Of a DNA stretch of 16,528 nucleotides, positions 7,168 through 14,464 are shown one piece after another. Below the pieces are notes generated by a model. It saw nothing but the letters and a program-made list of their open reading frames with translations. It was not told the origin of the DNA and searched no databases. Location of the stretch: the NCBI GenBank assembly GCA_038245795.1, contig JBBRSC010000051.1:1-16528 (forward strand), read 5' to 3'. The DNA is from JBBRSC01 sp038245795. GTDB taxonomy: Bacteria; Actinomycetota; Acidimicrobiia; Acidimicrobiales; Microtrichaceae. Position 1 is the stretch's first letter. Each line of letters starts with the position of its first letter. A program made the position numbers and the translations under genes.

Positions 7168-7181
7168 TCCCTGATCAGGGA
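7168..7181. terminator. 14-bp perfect palindrome over the carotenoid oxygenase stop codon
   Basis: TCCCTGATCAGGGA is perfectly palindromic and contains the stop of the minus-strand carotenoid oxygenase gene (7177-7175). It lies 12 bp from the other palindrome at the same convergent junction. Confidence 0.35.
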
Positions 7182-8581
7182 AGGAGCCCCGCCATCCAGT
7201 TGCCGTGGAATCCGAACGGCACGCGACGCGGAATCTTCACCTCGCATACCTGCTCCATTCGCTGCGCATCGAGGATGATCAACGAGGTCGTCATGGTTGC
7301 GCCGTCAGTCACGAAGTTGAGCAGCCAGCCAGCGTCCTCATCGGTCGACGACGGGTCAGGCGCAAATACGGCCTCACCAGCCATCGTGCCCGACGCGTAC
7401 ACATGCGTGACGTCGGTGTTGTTCGACCAGTCCCACTTGGTGACACCATCAAAGACCACTTCGTCGTTGTCGAACCGGCTGGTATGGCCCACGTATCCGT
7501 AGCGATAGTCGAGCCCGGAACGCCGATCATCGATGCGAGGGAAATCGGCTGAGCGATCATCGAGTGCCTCGGTGGTGACCGTGCCAGCAACAACGTCGAT
7601 GGTCCACCGGGTCATCTTGGGGCTGGTGCCCTCCGGCGGTTTGACGGCGGGATCGAAGCTCACGTTGAGCTGGTTGCTCCGACAACCGATGACCTCGATG
7701 CGGCCGTCGGCGAGTTCTTTGGCGTTCATGAAATGGAACACATAGAAGGGGTCGGTCTCGATCCAGGTGACGTCGTCAGAGCCGCCGTCACGGGGCAACA
7801 CTCCGATTCGCGCACCCGCGGCACCATCCCAGTAGATGCCGGGACCGCCGCTGAGCATGCGGTCCAGATCGAACAGCGCTGGCAGGTCGAAGAAAATGAC
7901 GTTGCGATCGGTGATGACGAAGTCGTGCATCATCGTGGCCCGACCCGCATCCACGTCGACCGAGCGCACCAGGTCGCCGGAAGGCGACACCACATGGAAG
8001 CGCAGGAACGGCGGAAACGGCAGATACCCGAAGAAACACATCTCGCCGGTGCTTGCGTCGAGCCGGGGGTGCGCGGTCATCGGGCCTTGGAGCCGCCCGC
8101 CGAAGGTGTACTCGCCGATGGTCCCGAGGTCTGCGCTCAGCTCCGTGGGGTGTCCGGCTTCCATGAGCGCCAGGATGCGATCAGCGTGACGGACGATGTT
8201 GGTGTTGGCGGTGTTCTTGAACAGCCCCACCTCGGAGGCAAGATCGTCTGGCGGCAGCGAGAACTCCGACAACCCACCGAATACGGCCTTTCCGAGGCGA
8301 CGCTCGGCGATCAGCCCCTTCGATTCGACGAAACGATTGCGGTAGTGGGCGCCACCTTCGCCATCAAAGGTCACCGCATGAATCATGCCGTCGCCGTCGA
8401 AGATGTGATACCTGCCAGGAGGAGTGAACGCCGGGTTGGCGCCATTGCGCATGTAGGTGCCGGCCAAGCCTGCGGGGAGGTCGCCGATGATCTCGAGGTT
8501 GCGATCGATCCTCTCGTCCGGCACGGGTTCGTAGTGTCCGGTCAGATATGGATTGACATGCGGTTCTGCGTCGATGGCCAT
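7175..8581 (-). CDS. Carotenoid oxygenase (CCO/RPE65 family)
   Basis: Non-heme Fe(II) carotenoid cleavage oxygenase, cutting a double bond of a carotenoid, apocarotenoid or stilbene-like substrate with O2. The 468-aa length is typical. The four iron-binding His of the seven-bladed propeller are visible: H171 (MTAHPRLD), H219 (MMHDFVIT), H283 (VFHFMNA) and H459 (GFHGNWM). The N-terminal GTYMRNGANP and HIFDGDGMIHAV (59-70) are also family hallmarks. No signal peptide is seen. A good Shine-Dalgarno (GGGGGAG) lies about 5 nt before the ATG. It starts 42 bp downstream of the DUF7064-like gene on the same strand, so the two are likely cotranscribed. I see no carotenoid biosynthesis genes in the window, so the substrate remains open; lignostilbene-type cleavage is an alternative. 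Confidence 0.95.
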   Translation of the reverse strand: MAIDAEPHVNPYLTGHYEPVPDERIDRNLEIIGDLPAGLAGTYMRNGANPAFTPPGRYHIFDGDGMIHAVTFDGEGGAHYRNRFVESKGLIAERRLGKAVFGGLSEFSLPPDDLASEVGLFKNTANTNIVRHADRILALMEAGHPTELSADLGTIGEYTFGGRLQGPMTAHPRLDASTGEMCFFGYLPFPPFLRFHVVSPSGDLVRSVDVDAGRATMMHDFVITDRNVIFFDLPALFDLDRMLSGGPGIYWDGAAGARIGVLPRDGGSDDVTWIETDPFYVFHFMNAKELADGRIEVIGCRSNQLNVSFDPAVKPPEGTSPKMTRWTIDVVAGTVTTEALDDRSADFPRIDDRRSGLDYRYGYVGHTSRFDNDEVVFDGVTKWDWSNNTDVTHVYASGTMAGEAVFAPDPSSTDEDAGWLLNFVTDGATMTTSLIILDAQRMEQVCEVKIPRRVPFGFHGNWMAGLLP

Positions 8582-8623
8582 GGTGGCTCCCCCGGGGTGT
8601 ACAGCGTTCAGTGCGAGGTTACG

Positions 8624-9691
8624 TCACTCGTCGATGCCGACGGGTGCGCCATCGATGATCTGATCGAGATACTCCGAGAGCCCGTAGGCAGTGCGGGACG
8701 GGCCACCGTCGGTCGGTGTCAACGTCCACGTGGTCAACCCTTCGGAGATCCGGGTCACCATCTCCTCGCGCCGATTGCGCAAGGGAATCAGCGAGGAGAC
8801 CTCGCCCACCAGCGTCCACGTACGAATCTCCTTGGAGCTCGAATCTCTCGTCTGCGGGCGGGTCGGGTCGGTCGTCGACAGCGTTGCCTCGACACGTCGG
8901 TGATATGTGCCCGGTTCGGACCATACGGTGTTCACCGTGACATGGCGGATCACATGCATCCGATCCCCGTCCCACACGAATCCGCCGCGGGTTCCGTCGC
9001 CGTCGCGCCGGGCGATACGTGAGGCCATGAAGCCGACGTCGTCGCCGCCGCAGCCGACCAGCCACCGGTAGTACCAGGGCGCCTGCCAGGTGCGCGGCCC
9101 CCACGAGTGATCCCGAAGGCCCCAACCGTCGATCTCGAAGTGCTCGTCGCCCACAGTGATCGTGCCGCGTGCGCCGACGAGTTGTTCGTAGTGGCCCCGG
9201 GCGAACTCCTCGCCCGGCCGCTCGTGGCTGACCTCGGGCTCTCCGCCGAACGGGGGAGCGGTGCCCCGATACGTCAGCGAGACTGCACCCTCCACCGTCG
9301 GGTTCTCGGTGAACGCTCGGCGTGGATCGGCCATCTCCAACGGGTCCGTCAACAGCACCAGCTTCCCGGAGTAGGTCACCGTGAGTTCCTTGAACGGGTC
9401 GACCACGTCGAAGCGCATCCCGGCGGCATCGAAGGCGTCGTTGGTGGTGACCTCGGGTCGCTGGAACATGAAGGCCACCCGCCCGTCGGGAAGGTAGATG
9501 CAGCACGTCATCTCGCCGCGGCCCTCATTGGCGCGATTGCCGAGCCGGAAGAACGCGCCGACCTGCTGAGTGGGATCGACCACGTTGAAGTACATCGACT
9601 CGTTGAAGGTCGGTTCGGGACCCAATTGGTGGAGATACTCGTCCGCGTCGTCCAGGCGGATTTTCGGCGTTGTTGTCTCGGCGTTGCTCAT
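8624..9691 (-). CDS. DUF7064/CrtC-AttH-like lipocalin-fold protein
   Basis: The 355-aa protein resembles the actinobacterial DUF7065/DUF7064 group, distantly related to AttH, CrtC (hydroxyneurosporene synthase) and Svf1 lipocalin-like proteins. The key motif is GWGLRDHSWGPRTWQAPWYY (189-208), close to the RDHSWG signature of that group. The N-terminal half is beta-rich with a YLPDGRVAFMFQRPE segment. The frame is open upstream to 9979, but the extra part is a shadow of mug; MSNAETTTPK at 9691 has AGGGG about 7 nt upstream. Its biochemical role is unknown. Being directly upstream of a carotenoid oxygenase makes a terpenoid- or lipid-related function attractive, because CrtC acts on carotenoids. 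That is inference. The family call rests on the motif and general look only. Confidence 0.78.
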   Translation of the reverse strand: MSNAETTTPKIRLDDADEYLHQLGPEPTFNESMYFNVVDPTQQVGAFFRLGNRANEGRGEMTCCIYLPDGRVAFMFQRPEVTTNDAFDAAGMRFDVVDPFKELTVTYSGKLVLLTDPLEMADPRRAFTENPTVEGAVSLTYRGTAPPFGGEPEVSHERPGEEFARGHYEQLVGARGTITVGDEHFEIDGWGLRDHSWGPRTWQAPWYYRWLVGCGGDDVGFMASRIARRDGDGTRGGFVWDGDRMHVIRHVTVNTVWSEPGTYHRRVEATLSTTDPTRPQTRDSSSKEIRTWTLVGEVSSLIPLRNRREEMVTRISEGLTTWTLTPTDGGPSRTAYGLSEYLDQIIDGAPVGIDE

Positions 9692-9750
9692 GTGGGACCC
9701 CTGAATCGATCGGTCTGCGCCTGACCGGCGCGATGTTCTGAGGGAGTTTG

Positions 9751-10287
9751 TCAGCTGGCGTCGCTTGTTGGCAGCCCGGCGAGGGCGCGACGGAAATGGG
9801 CGGCCAGATCGTCGATGTTGGTGTGGGCATTGAGCCCGCTCGGATTCGGCATGACATATACAGGGCGACCGCCGAGCGTTCGGTCCTGCCATCCGAGCGT
9901 CGCCTTCGTATCGCCGGTGGCGTACCGCCAGCCCGTGATCCCCACGACACATACGGCTTCGGGATGGAACTCCATGCACATCTCGTCGAGACGTTGCAGG
10001 CCATCACGGAACTCGCTGGGGGACAACTCGTCGGCGCGTCGAGTCGCCCTGGCGACCAGGTTCGTCATGCCGACACGATCATGGGCGAGCGCGTGAGCCG
10101 GATCGCGGTCCCGGGTGACAATTCCTGCCTGCAACGCTGCAGGCCAGAACCGATTGCCCGGACGCACGAATCCGATCTGGCGCTCCGCCGACATGATCGA
10201 CGGGTTCAGCCCCACGATCAGCAGCCGCATCTCCGCCCCGACCGTGTCGGCGAGCAGCAGGTCAGTCGGCGGTGGTTCCGCGGTCAC
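9751..10287 (-). CDS. mug: G/U mismatch-specific uracil-DNA glycosylase (Mug/TDG)
   Basis: DNA repair enzyme of uracil-DNA glycosylase family 2, removing uracil, thymine or ethenocytosine opposite G by cutting the N-glycosidic bond. The 178-aa protein shows motif 1 as GLNPS (26-30; E. coli Mug has GINPG, with N28 here equivalent to the catalytic Asn), the PGNRFW segment (43-48), MTNLVAR (73-79), and motif 2 NPSGLNAH (147-154), which inserts at the mismatch. The GTG start overlaps the stop of the SDR gene by 4 bp (GTGA), so translation is probably coupled. This places a repair enzyme at the end of a redox operon; no functional link between them is evident. Confidence 0.93.
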   Translation of the reverse strand: MTAEPPPTDLLLADTVGAEMRLLIVGLNPSIMSAERQIGFVRPGNRFWPAALQAGIVTRDRDPAHALAHDRVGMTNLVARATRRADELSPSEFRDGLQRLDEMCMEFHPEAVCVVGITGWRYATGDTKATLGWQDRTLGGRPVYVMPNPSGLNAHTNIDDLAAHFRRALAGLPTSDAS

Positions 10288-11072
10288 ACGCCCAGAAGGC
10301 GACGCTGGAGTTTCCGCATTCCTCCGACCCAGCGGCCGTGATCGCTGACCTTGTTCTGGAGATACGTAGCGACCTCGGGGTGAGGAAGGATGAAGAACTG
10401 ATCAGCTCGGAGACCGTCGATGACCGCTCGCGCGCACTCCTCGGGTTCGATGAGCCCCATCAGTTCGACCACGCCAGCAGCCATCTGATCGGCCTCGAGT
10501 CCGCCCATCACCATGGGCGTCCGCACCCCCTGAGGGCACAGACACGACACGGTCACGCCTGCATCGCCGTGGGTGATCGCGACCCATTCGGCGAAACCGA
10601 CCGCAGCGTGTTTGGTCGCGGTGTAGGGAGCGTCGCCGAGGTTGGTGAGCAGGCCCGCCGCTGATGCGGTCACGAGGAGATGACCAGCTCCACGCTCCGT
10701 CCACCCCGGCAGACATGCCCGAACGGCATAGACGTGCGCCATGAGGTTCACCGACCACACACGGTTCCACACTTCGTCGGGCGCTTCGGCACCCTGACCG
10801 GACGCAATACCGGCGTTGGCGCAGAACAGATCGATCGGGCCGATGGTCGATGCGGCCTCGACCAACTCGATCACGTCGGCCTCGTTCGACACATCGCACC
10901 GCAGCGTGGATGTGGGGACGGCAAGCTCTGCGGCGACTGCATCGAGGCCCACGGTGTCGAGATCAGCGAGGGTGAGATGCGCTGCTCCAACGGACGAGAA
11001 CGCACGAGCCATGGCGGCGCCGATGCCGCTGGCGGCGCCGGTGATGACGATGTTCGCTCCGGTGGGTTCCAT
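10284..11072 (-). CDS. SDR-family NAD(P)-dependent oxidoreductase
   Basis: Classical short-chain dehydrogenase/reductase of 262 aa. The Rossmann nucleotide-binding motif is TGAASGIG (11-18), followed by ADLD after beta-2 (36-39), where the acidic residue favours NAD over NADP. CANAGIA (84-90) gives the NAG motif. The catalytic set is N109, S137 (VTASAAG), Y150 and K154 (YTATK). The substrate is unknown; alcohols, ketones or hydroxysteroids are all possible. The C-terminal part (about 230-262) is basic. A Shine-Dalgarno-like GAGG lies 6 nt before the ATG. It follows the second LLM oxidoreductase by 38 bp and overlaps mug by 4 bp, so the three form one likely transcript. Confidence 0.94.
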   Translation of the reverse strand: MEPTGANIVITGAASGIGAAMARAFSSVGAAHLTLADLDTVGLDAVAAELAVPTSTLRCDVSNEADVIELVEAASTIGPIDLFCANAGIASGQGAEAPDEVWNRVWSVNLMAHVYAVRACLPGWTERGAGHLLVTASAAGLLTNLGDAPYTATKHAAVGFAEWVAITHGDAGVTVSCLCPQGVRTPMVMGGLEADQMAAGVVELMGLIEPEECARAVIDGLRADQFFILPHPEVATYLQNKVSDHGRWVGGMRKLQRRLLGV

Positions 11073-11110
11073 GGTGATCCTCGGGTTCGATGTTCGGTGG
11101 TTGACGGTGG

Positions 11111-12112
11111 TCAGCGATTCGGAGCAGTGGCCACGATGGTGGCGTCGACGGTCGCGTGCCGATCGGCCCCCCAGGGCATCGGCATGATGACCGCATGGTC
11201 GACGCCAGCAGCCTCGTAGGCGTCAACAGCCGCCGAGATGTGTGCCGCATCGCCGCAGATATCGATGGCGCCGATCATCTCATCAGAAATGGCTGCTAGT
11301 GCAGCGTCGCGGTCACGCGCGGCATGCGCTTCGAGACAGGCGTCCACGTCGTGGGCGAACCCTGCGCGGCGGAAGGCTCTGGCATAGGCAGGCACGACCG
11401 AATAGGAGAACAGATCCCGTTGACCGGGGACGCGGGCGTCGTCGACCGTGCAGACCCCGACGTGGACGTAGGCATGGATGGTGCACGTGCCCTCGGCTCG
11501 GCCGGCGAGGCGCTCGCCCGCTCGCACCTGTTCGATGCACCAGGGCACAGCGCTCGCTGGCAAGTAGTTCAGCAGCACCCCATCCGCGAGCTCTCCGGCG
11601 AGCTGGAGCATCTTGGGATTGAGGGCGCCCAACACCAGTTGCGGAGCGTGTTCGAAGCGGGTGCCGAGGCGGAATTTGCGGCACGACCAGAAGTCGCCAT
11701 CGAAGGTGACCGCCTCGCCGCTGAGGCATTCTCGAACCAGCGTGAGGTACTCGCGCATGCGCTGAACCGGATGATCTCCGTAGTCGGTCCCATGCCATTG
11801 GCCGACGACCACGGGCGAGGAGATCCCGACGCCGAGGTACACGGCGCCCACATTTGGAAGGCCAGCGAGGGTGGCGGCACCCATGGCGGCGAGCATCGGT
11901 GTTCGGAGCTGCACGGCCAGCACTCCGGTGCCCAGGCCCATCCCGGGTACGGTCATGCCCGCCAACGCCAGCGTGGAGAATGCCTCAGTTCCCGTGGTCT
12001 CAGCCACCCAGAACGAATCGAATCCGTAGTCGGCAAGCTGTGTGGTCAGCGCGGGTACGGCGCCGACCCCAAAGCTCGGCAATGAAGCGAAGGTGAATCC
12101 TCGGGTAGCCAC
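11111..12112 (-). CDS. LLM-class F420-dependent oxidoreductase, second copy
   Basis: Luciferase-like TIM-barrel oxidoreductase of 333 aa, predicted to use F420. Landmarks are LADYGFDSFWVAETTGTEAF (26-45), GLGTGVLAVQLRTPMLAAM (59-77), VYLGVGISSPVVVGQWHG (91-108) and LGALNPKMLQLAGELADGVLLNYLP, the same subfamily motif seen in the gene at 5421-6389. The two are therefore paralogues, but strongly diverged in between. It begins with GTG; a TACCGT box lies 6 nt upstream and no Shine-Dalgarno is present, suggesting a leaderless transcript. The downstream SDR gene (38 bp away) makes a two-oxidoreductase module. The substrate is unknown, and cofactor use is inferred from the family. Confidence 0.93.
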   Translation of the reverse strand: MATRGFTFASLPSFGVGAVPALTTQLADYGFDSFWVAETTGTEAFSTLALAGMTVPGMGLGTGVLAVQLRTPMLAAMGAATLAGLPNVGAVYLGVGISSPVVVGQWHGTDYGDHPVQRMREYLTLVRECLSGEAVTFDGDFWSCRKFRLGTRFEHAPQLVLGALNPKMLQLAGELADGVLLNYLPASAVPWCIEQVRAGERLAGRAEGTCTIHAYVHVGVCTVDDARVPGQRDLFSYSVVPAYARAFRRAGFAHDVDACLEAHAARDRDAALAAISDEMIGAIDICGDAAHISAAVDAYEAAGVDHAVIMPMPWGADRHATVDATIVATAPNR

Positions 12113-12298
12113 GACGGCACGGTAGCGGAAGACATCTACCCATTCTTGTTGTCACAGGTCGCGACGAGAATGGCCGAAGACCTTCTCACCAGAAGGCGTG
12201 ACACAACCTCGTTGAAATCGGGCGTTCATCAAAAGTGGTGGGCGCCGGCAACATTGCTGCGTAGGCTGTACTCAGGCACCGTCGTCGTTGGAGGCTTC
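12113..12298. other. Divergent intergenic region (186 bp)
   Basis: This is the longest gap in the window and separates two divergent genes. Besides the TACCGT box of the LLM gene it holds a perfect 6-bp hairpin with a 4-nt loop (CCTTCT 12181-12186, AGAAGG 12191-12196), a TAGGCT (12262-12267) that could be the -10 of the small plus-strand gene, and a GGAGG ribosome binding site at 12290-12294. It is visibly less GC-rich than its surroundings. I see no tRNA or riboswitch in it. Confidence 0.5.
12119..12124 (-). promoter_or_regulatory. Putative leaderless -10 box of the second LLM oxidoreductase gene
   Basis: Minus-strand TACCGT (TANNNT) ends 6 nt before GTG 12112. It would drive the LLM-SDR-mug operon. 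No -35 is apparent. Confidence 0.45.
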
Positions 12299-12469
12299 AT
12301 GACCGACACACAAGACACCCAAACCATCACCGAAATCCTGGCCCTCATCGATCGTGGGCTCGGCGACATCTCCGAGCGTTCGCTCGTGTCGGCATCCGAG
12401 GTGGCAGATCTGCTCCTCGACGTGCGGACGTTGTTGACTCGGCCCGACGCGCACTTGTCGGTCAACTGA
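12299..12469 (+). CDS. Small hypothetical protein, 56 aa
   Basis: I do not recognise it. The 56-aa product starts MTDTQDTQTITEILALIDRG and is acidic and Leu-rich through residues 10-47, probably two amphipathic helices, with no signal or membrane segment. The strong GGAGG Shine-Dalgarno 4 nt before the ATG decides the start against a longer frame open from 12146, whose extra residues look non-coding. A TAGGCT box about 30 nt upstream of the ATG could be its -10. It is a single-gene unit between the divergent LLM gene and a convergent acyltransferase, and ends just before a strong hairpin. Confidence 0.6.
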   Translation: MTDTQDTQTITEILALIDRGLGDISERSLVSASEVADLLLDVRTLLTRPDAHLSVN

Positions 12470-12513
12470 CGCACCAACGGCCCTGTCGGGCGGCCTGGGG
12501 CCCACGCTGAGGG

Positions 12514-12537
12514 GGCACGCGTCCACGGACGCGTGCC
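12514..12537. terminator. Strong GC hairpin between convergent genes
   Basis: GGCACGCGTCC and GGACGCGTGCC are perfect 11-bp arms around AC, in practice a 10-bp stem with a CACG loop. It lies in the 71-bp gap between the small plus-strand gene and the end of the minus-strand acyltransferase gene. There is no U tract, as often seen in high-GC actinobacteria. It could terminate both strands. Confidence 0.6.
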
Positions 12538-12540
12538 GGA

Positions 12541-13911
12541 TCAGCGGCGCGCAGCCAGCAGTTCCCGGTAGCTCTGTTTGAGATGTCGCAGAAGTGCATC
12601 GGGGTCGGAGACTGCCTCCGTGTCGGTGACAACACCGACGCACAGGCGCCCGCAGTAGGACATGGTGGTCATGTTGAATGCCGTGCCAGCAATCGGCCCG
12701 ATCGGATGGTTGGCGGTCATTTTCGCACCGGCGAGATACACCTCGAATGGTGCGGCACGCAGGTTCGACGTCACGAAATCCACCGACTCCGCCAGCCGAT
12801 ACCCCAACCGGGTCAACACCATGGGTGGAAGGAGATTGAACGCTCCGGCCAACGCTTCTGTGGCGTTCATGGCGGATTCGCCACGGGTTTGGCTGAGTGC
12901 TGTGTGTACGAGATCGAAGCGTTCGATGATGCCCATGTCGCCACAGGGCACGAGCGTTTGGCTGGGGGAGAAGTGGTTACCGCCTGCGCTACCTCCCGAG
13001 CGGGTGCTGATCGGCATGGCCATGCGCAGTTCGTCGACAGCGCTGCCGGCGTCCCGGTGGGTGCGCCCCGCTGCCTCGGCGGCGCCGGTGACGAAGACAT
13101 CGTTGATGGTCCCACCGAGTCGCTTTCCTGCCGCTCGAACCTGATCGAGGGACAACTCGAAGATGTCGAGCCGCGTCCGGAGCGACCGGCCCGTCCACAC
13201 TGGCGACATCATGGTCTCGTTGAATCGGGCCTGTCGGAGGGTCGATCGTGTGATCTCCACGAGCCCGGCGCCAGCTCGAACAGCATCCCCTGGATGTGCG
13301 AGCCCCGATCCGATTGACCGAGCGGCGGTCGTCAACCGACCAAGACTCTGCCGTGCGATATCACCAAATGGTGTGTTGTGCTCACCGGGCGGCGTGGGGT
13401 CGAGCGGGGGAGGGTCCTTGGCGTCACGCGCGAAGTCGATGAACTGCTCGGAGATCCTGAGCCCACCCTCGCCGTCCATCAGCGTGTGATGGATCCGCTG
13501 CAACATGGCAGCGCGTCCGCCGCGAAGTCCTTCGAACACGACAAACTCCCAGAGTGGCCGAGTTCGATCGAACGGTTGCGAGAACCGCTCCATGACATGG
13601 TCGAGGAGCTGGCGCCGTGTGGTGGACGGTCGCAGGACTTCTCGAAGAAGATGTCGATCCAGGTCGAAATCGTTGTCGTACACCCACTGCGGGGGCGCAA
13701 TCCGGCCCGGCGGCTCGTGGACGTATTGTCGGAGACGGTGCACAGCGTACGTTGCCCGCTCCATTCGGTACTGCAGCCGTTCCCAGTCGGGGGCGCGGTC
13801 GAGCAGCGTGAGATTCCCAATCGTGGACGACAGGCGCGGATCCGAATCGAGGGTCCACATGAGCGCCTCGAAGTCGGTCATGCGAGCTGCGTCGGCGATC
13901 GGTCGATCCAC
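12541..13911 (-). CDS. WS/DGAT-family O-acyltransferase
   Basis: Wax ester synthase/diacylglycerol acyltransferase family enzyme, transferring acyl groups from acyl-CoA to diacylglycerol or fatty alcohols to make storage lipids at the membrane. From GTG 13911 it is 456 aa, a typical length. The active-site motif HHTLMDG is at 141-147, preceded by RTRPLWE (116-122), which is also family-typical. The C-terminal region has MSYCGRLCVGVVTD. The GTG start is 4 nt after the PAP2 stop and has TACGCT 6 nt upstream; ATG 13881 would remove ten residues. Neither has a Shine-Dalgarno. The frame upstream of the GTG is a shadow of PAP2. The preceding PAP2 could supply diacylglycerol. Which alcohol acceptor is used cannot be told. 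Confidence 0.93.
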   Translation of the reverse strand: MDRPIADAARMTDFEALMWTLDSDPRLSSTIGNLTLLDRAPDWERLQYRMERATYAVHRLRQYVHEPPGRIAPPQWVYDNDFDLDRHLLREVLRPSTTRRQLLDHVMERFSQPFDRTRPLWEFVVFEGLRGGRAAMLQRIHHTLMDGEGGLRISEQFIDFARDAKDPPPLDPTPPGEHNTPFGDIARQSLGRLTTAARSIGSGLAHPGDAVRAGAGLVEITRSTLRQARFNETMMSPVWTGRSLRTRLDIFELSLDQVRAAGKRLGGTINDVFVTGAAEAAGRTHRDAGSAVDELRMAMPISTRSGGSAGGNHFSPSQTLVPCGDMGIIERFDLVHTALSQTRGESAMNATEALAGAFNLLPPMVLTRLGYRLAESVDFVTSNLRAAPFEVYLAGAKMTANHPIGPIAGTAFNMTTMSYCGRLCVGVVTDTEAVSDPDALLRHLKQSYRELLAARR

Positions 13912-13915
13912 GCGT

Positions 13916-14464
13916 TCAGCGTAGAGGTCGGAGGCGCAGTGCCAGCACCCCGATGAGCGAACCCACCGCAACCCCGGCGACGATGTCTGACGCGTGATGG
14001 ATGCGTACATAGACCCGACTGGTGGCAACCAGCGTTCCCAGCGCTGCCCATCCCACTCGTTCGGCAATGGGGCGATCTGCGGACAGGACGACCACTGCGC
14101 AGGCGGCGGCTGAGGCATGCCCGGACGGAAAGCTCGACGTGGACGGTTGGCGTAGTCCGTGAGGCCGCTCGGCGGGTGGCTCCGGTCGGGTTCGTCGGAA
14201 CAACGCTTTCAGCGGTCCGTTCACCAGCGCCGCCTCGACGCCGAGTGCGGCGGACAGACGGATCATCCGCTGCCGACCACGATGGCCGCCGAACACGCCG
14301 ATTCCCACCGAGACGATGTGCCAGATCAGCGAAAAATCCCCCAGCTCGGTCAGCGAATACATCAGCCGATCGACACGGCGTGTGCCGCGGAACGGCTCCA
14401 AGGCGTGATCGACGGCGTCATCAAATCGGAGGACCGACGGGTGTTCCAGGATGGATGGGGTCAT
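13916..14464 (-). CDS. PAP2-family membrane phosphatase
   Basis: Type 2 phosphatidic acid phosphatase family membrane protein of 182 aa, dephosphorylating a lipid phosphate. All three signature motifs are present: K86 with R93-P94 (KALFRRTRP), PSGH at 113-116, and SR at 149-150 with H156 and D160 (SRVYVRIHHASD). Hydrophobic stretches around 45-60, 71-84, 117-128, 138-149 and 161-177 fit membrane helices. The ATG overlaps the stop of the RecB-like gene by 4 bp (ATGA), implying coupled translation; the open frame upstream is a shadow. The substrate may be phosphatidate (giving diacylglycerol for the next gene) or undecaprenyl pyrophosphate. The family alone does not decide. Confidence 0.92.
   Translation of the reverse strand: MTPSILEHPSVLRFDDAVDHALEPFRGTRRVDRLMYSLTELGDFSLIWHIVSVGIGVFGGHRGRQRMIRLSAALGVEAALVNGPLKALFRRTRPEPPAERPHGLRQPSTSSFPSGHASAAACAVVVLSADRPIAERVGWAALGTLVATSRVYVRIHHASDIVAGVAVGSLIGVLALRLRPLR
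13918..13923 (-). promoter_or_regulatory. Putative internal -10 box of the acyltransferase gene
   Basis: Minus-strand TACGCT (TANNNT) ends 6 nt before GTG 13911. Its last T is the first base of the PAP2 stop codon TGA. It would allow acyltransferase expression independent of the operon. Confidence 0.4.

Noticed and set aside
7733..9022. 429-aa open frame on the plus strand
   Set aside because: It is antisense to the carotenoid oxygenase and the DUF7064-like gene, both of which have clear motifs; no motif of its own.
11324..12085. 253-aa open frame on the plus strand
   Set aside because: Antisense to the second LLM oxidoreductase; a shadow frame without motifs.
12181..12196. Small hairpin as riboswitch or small RNA
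   Set aside because: Only a 6-bp stem with a 4-nt loop; no larger conserved-looking structure around it.
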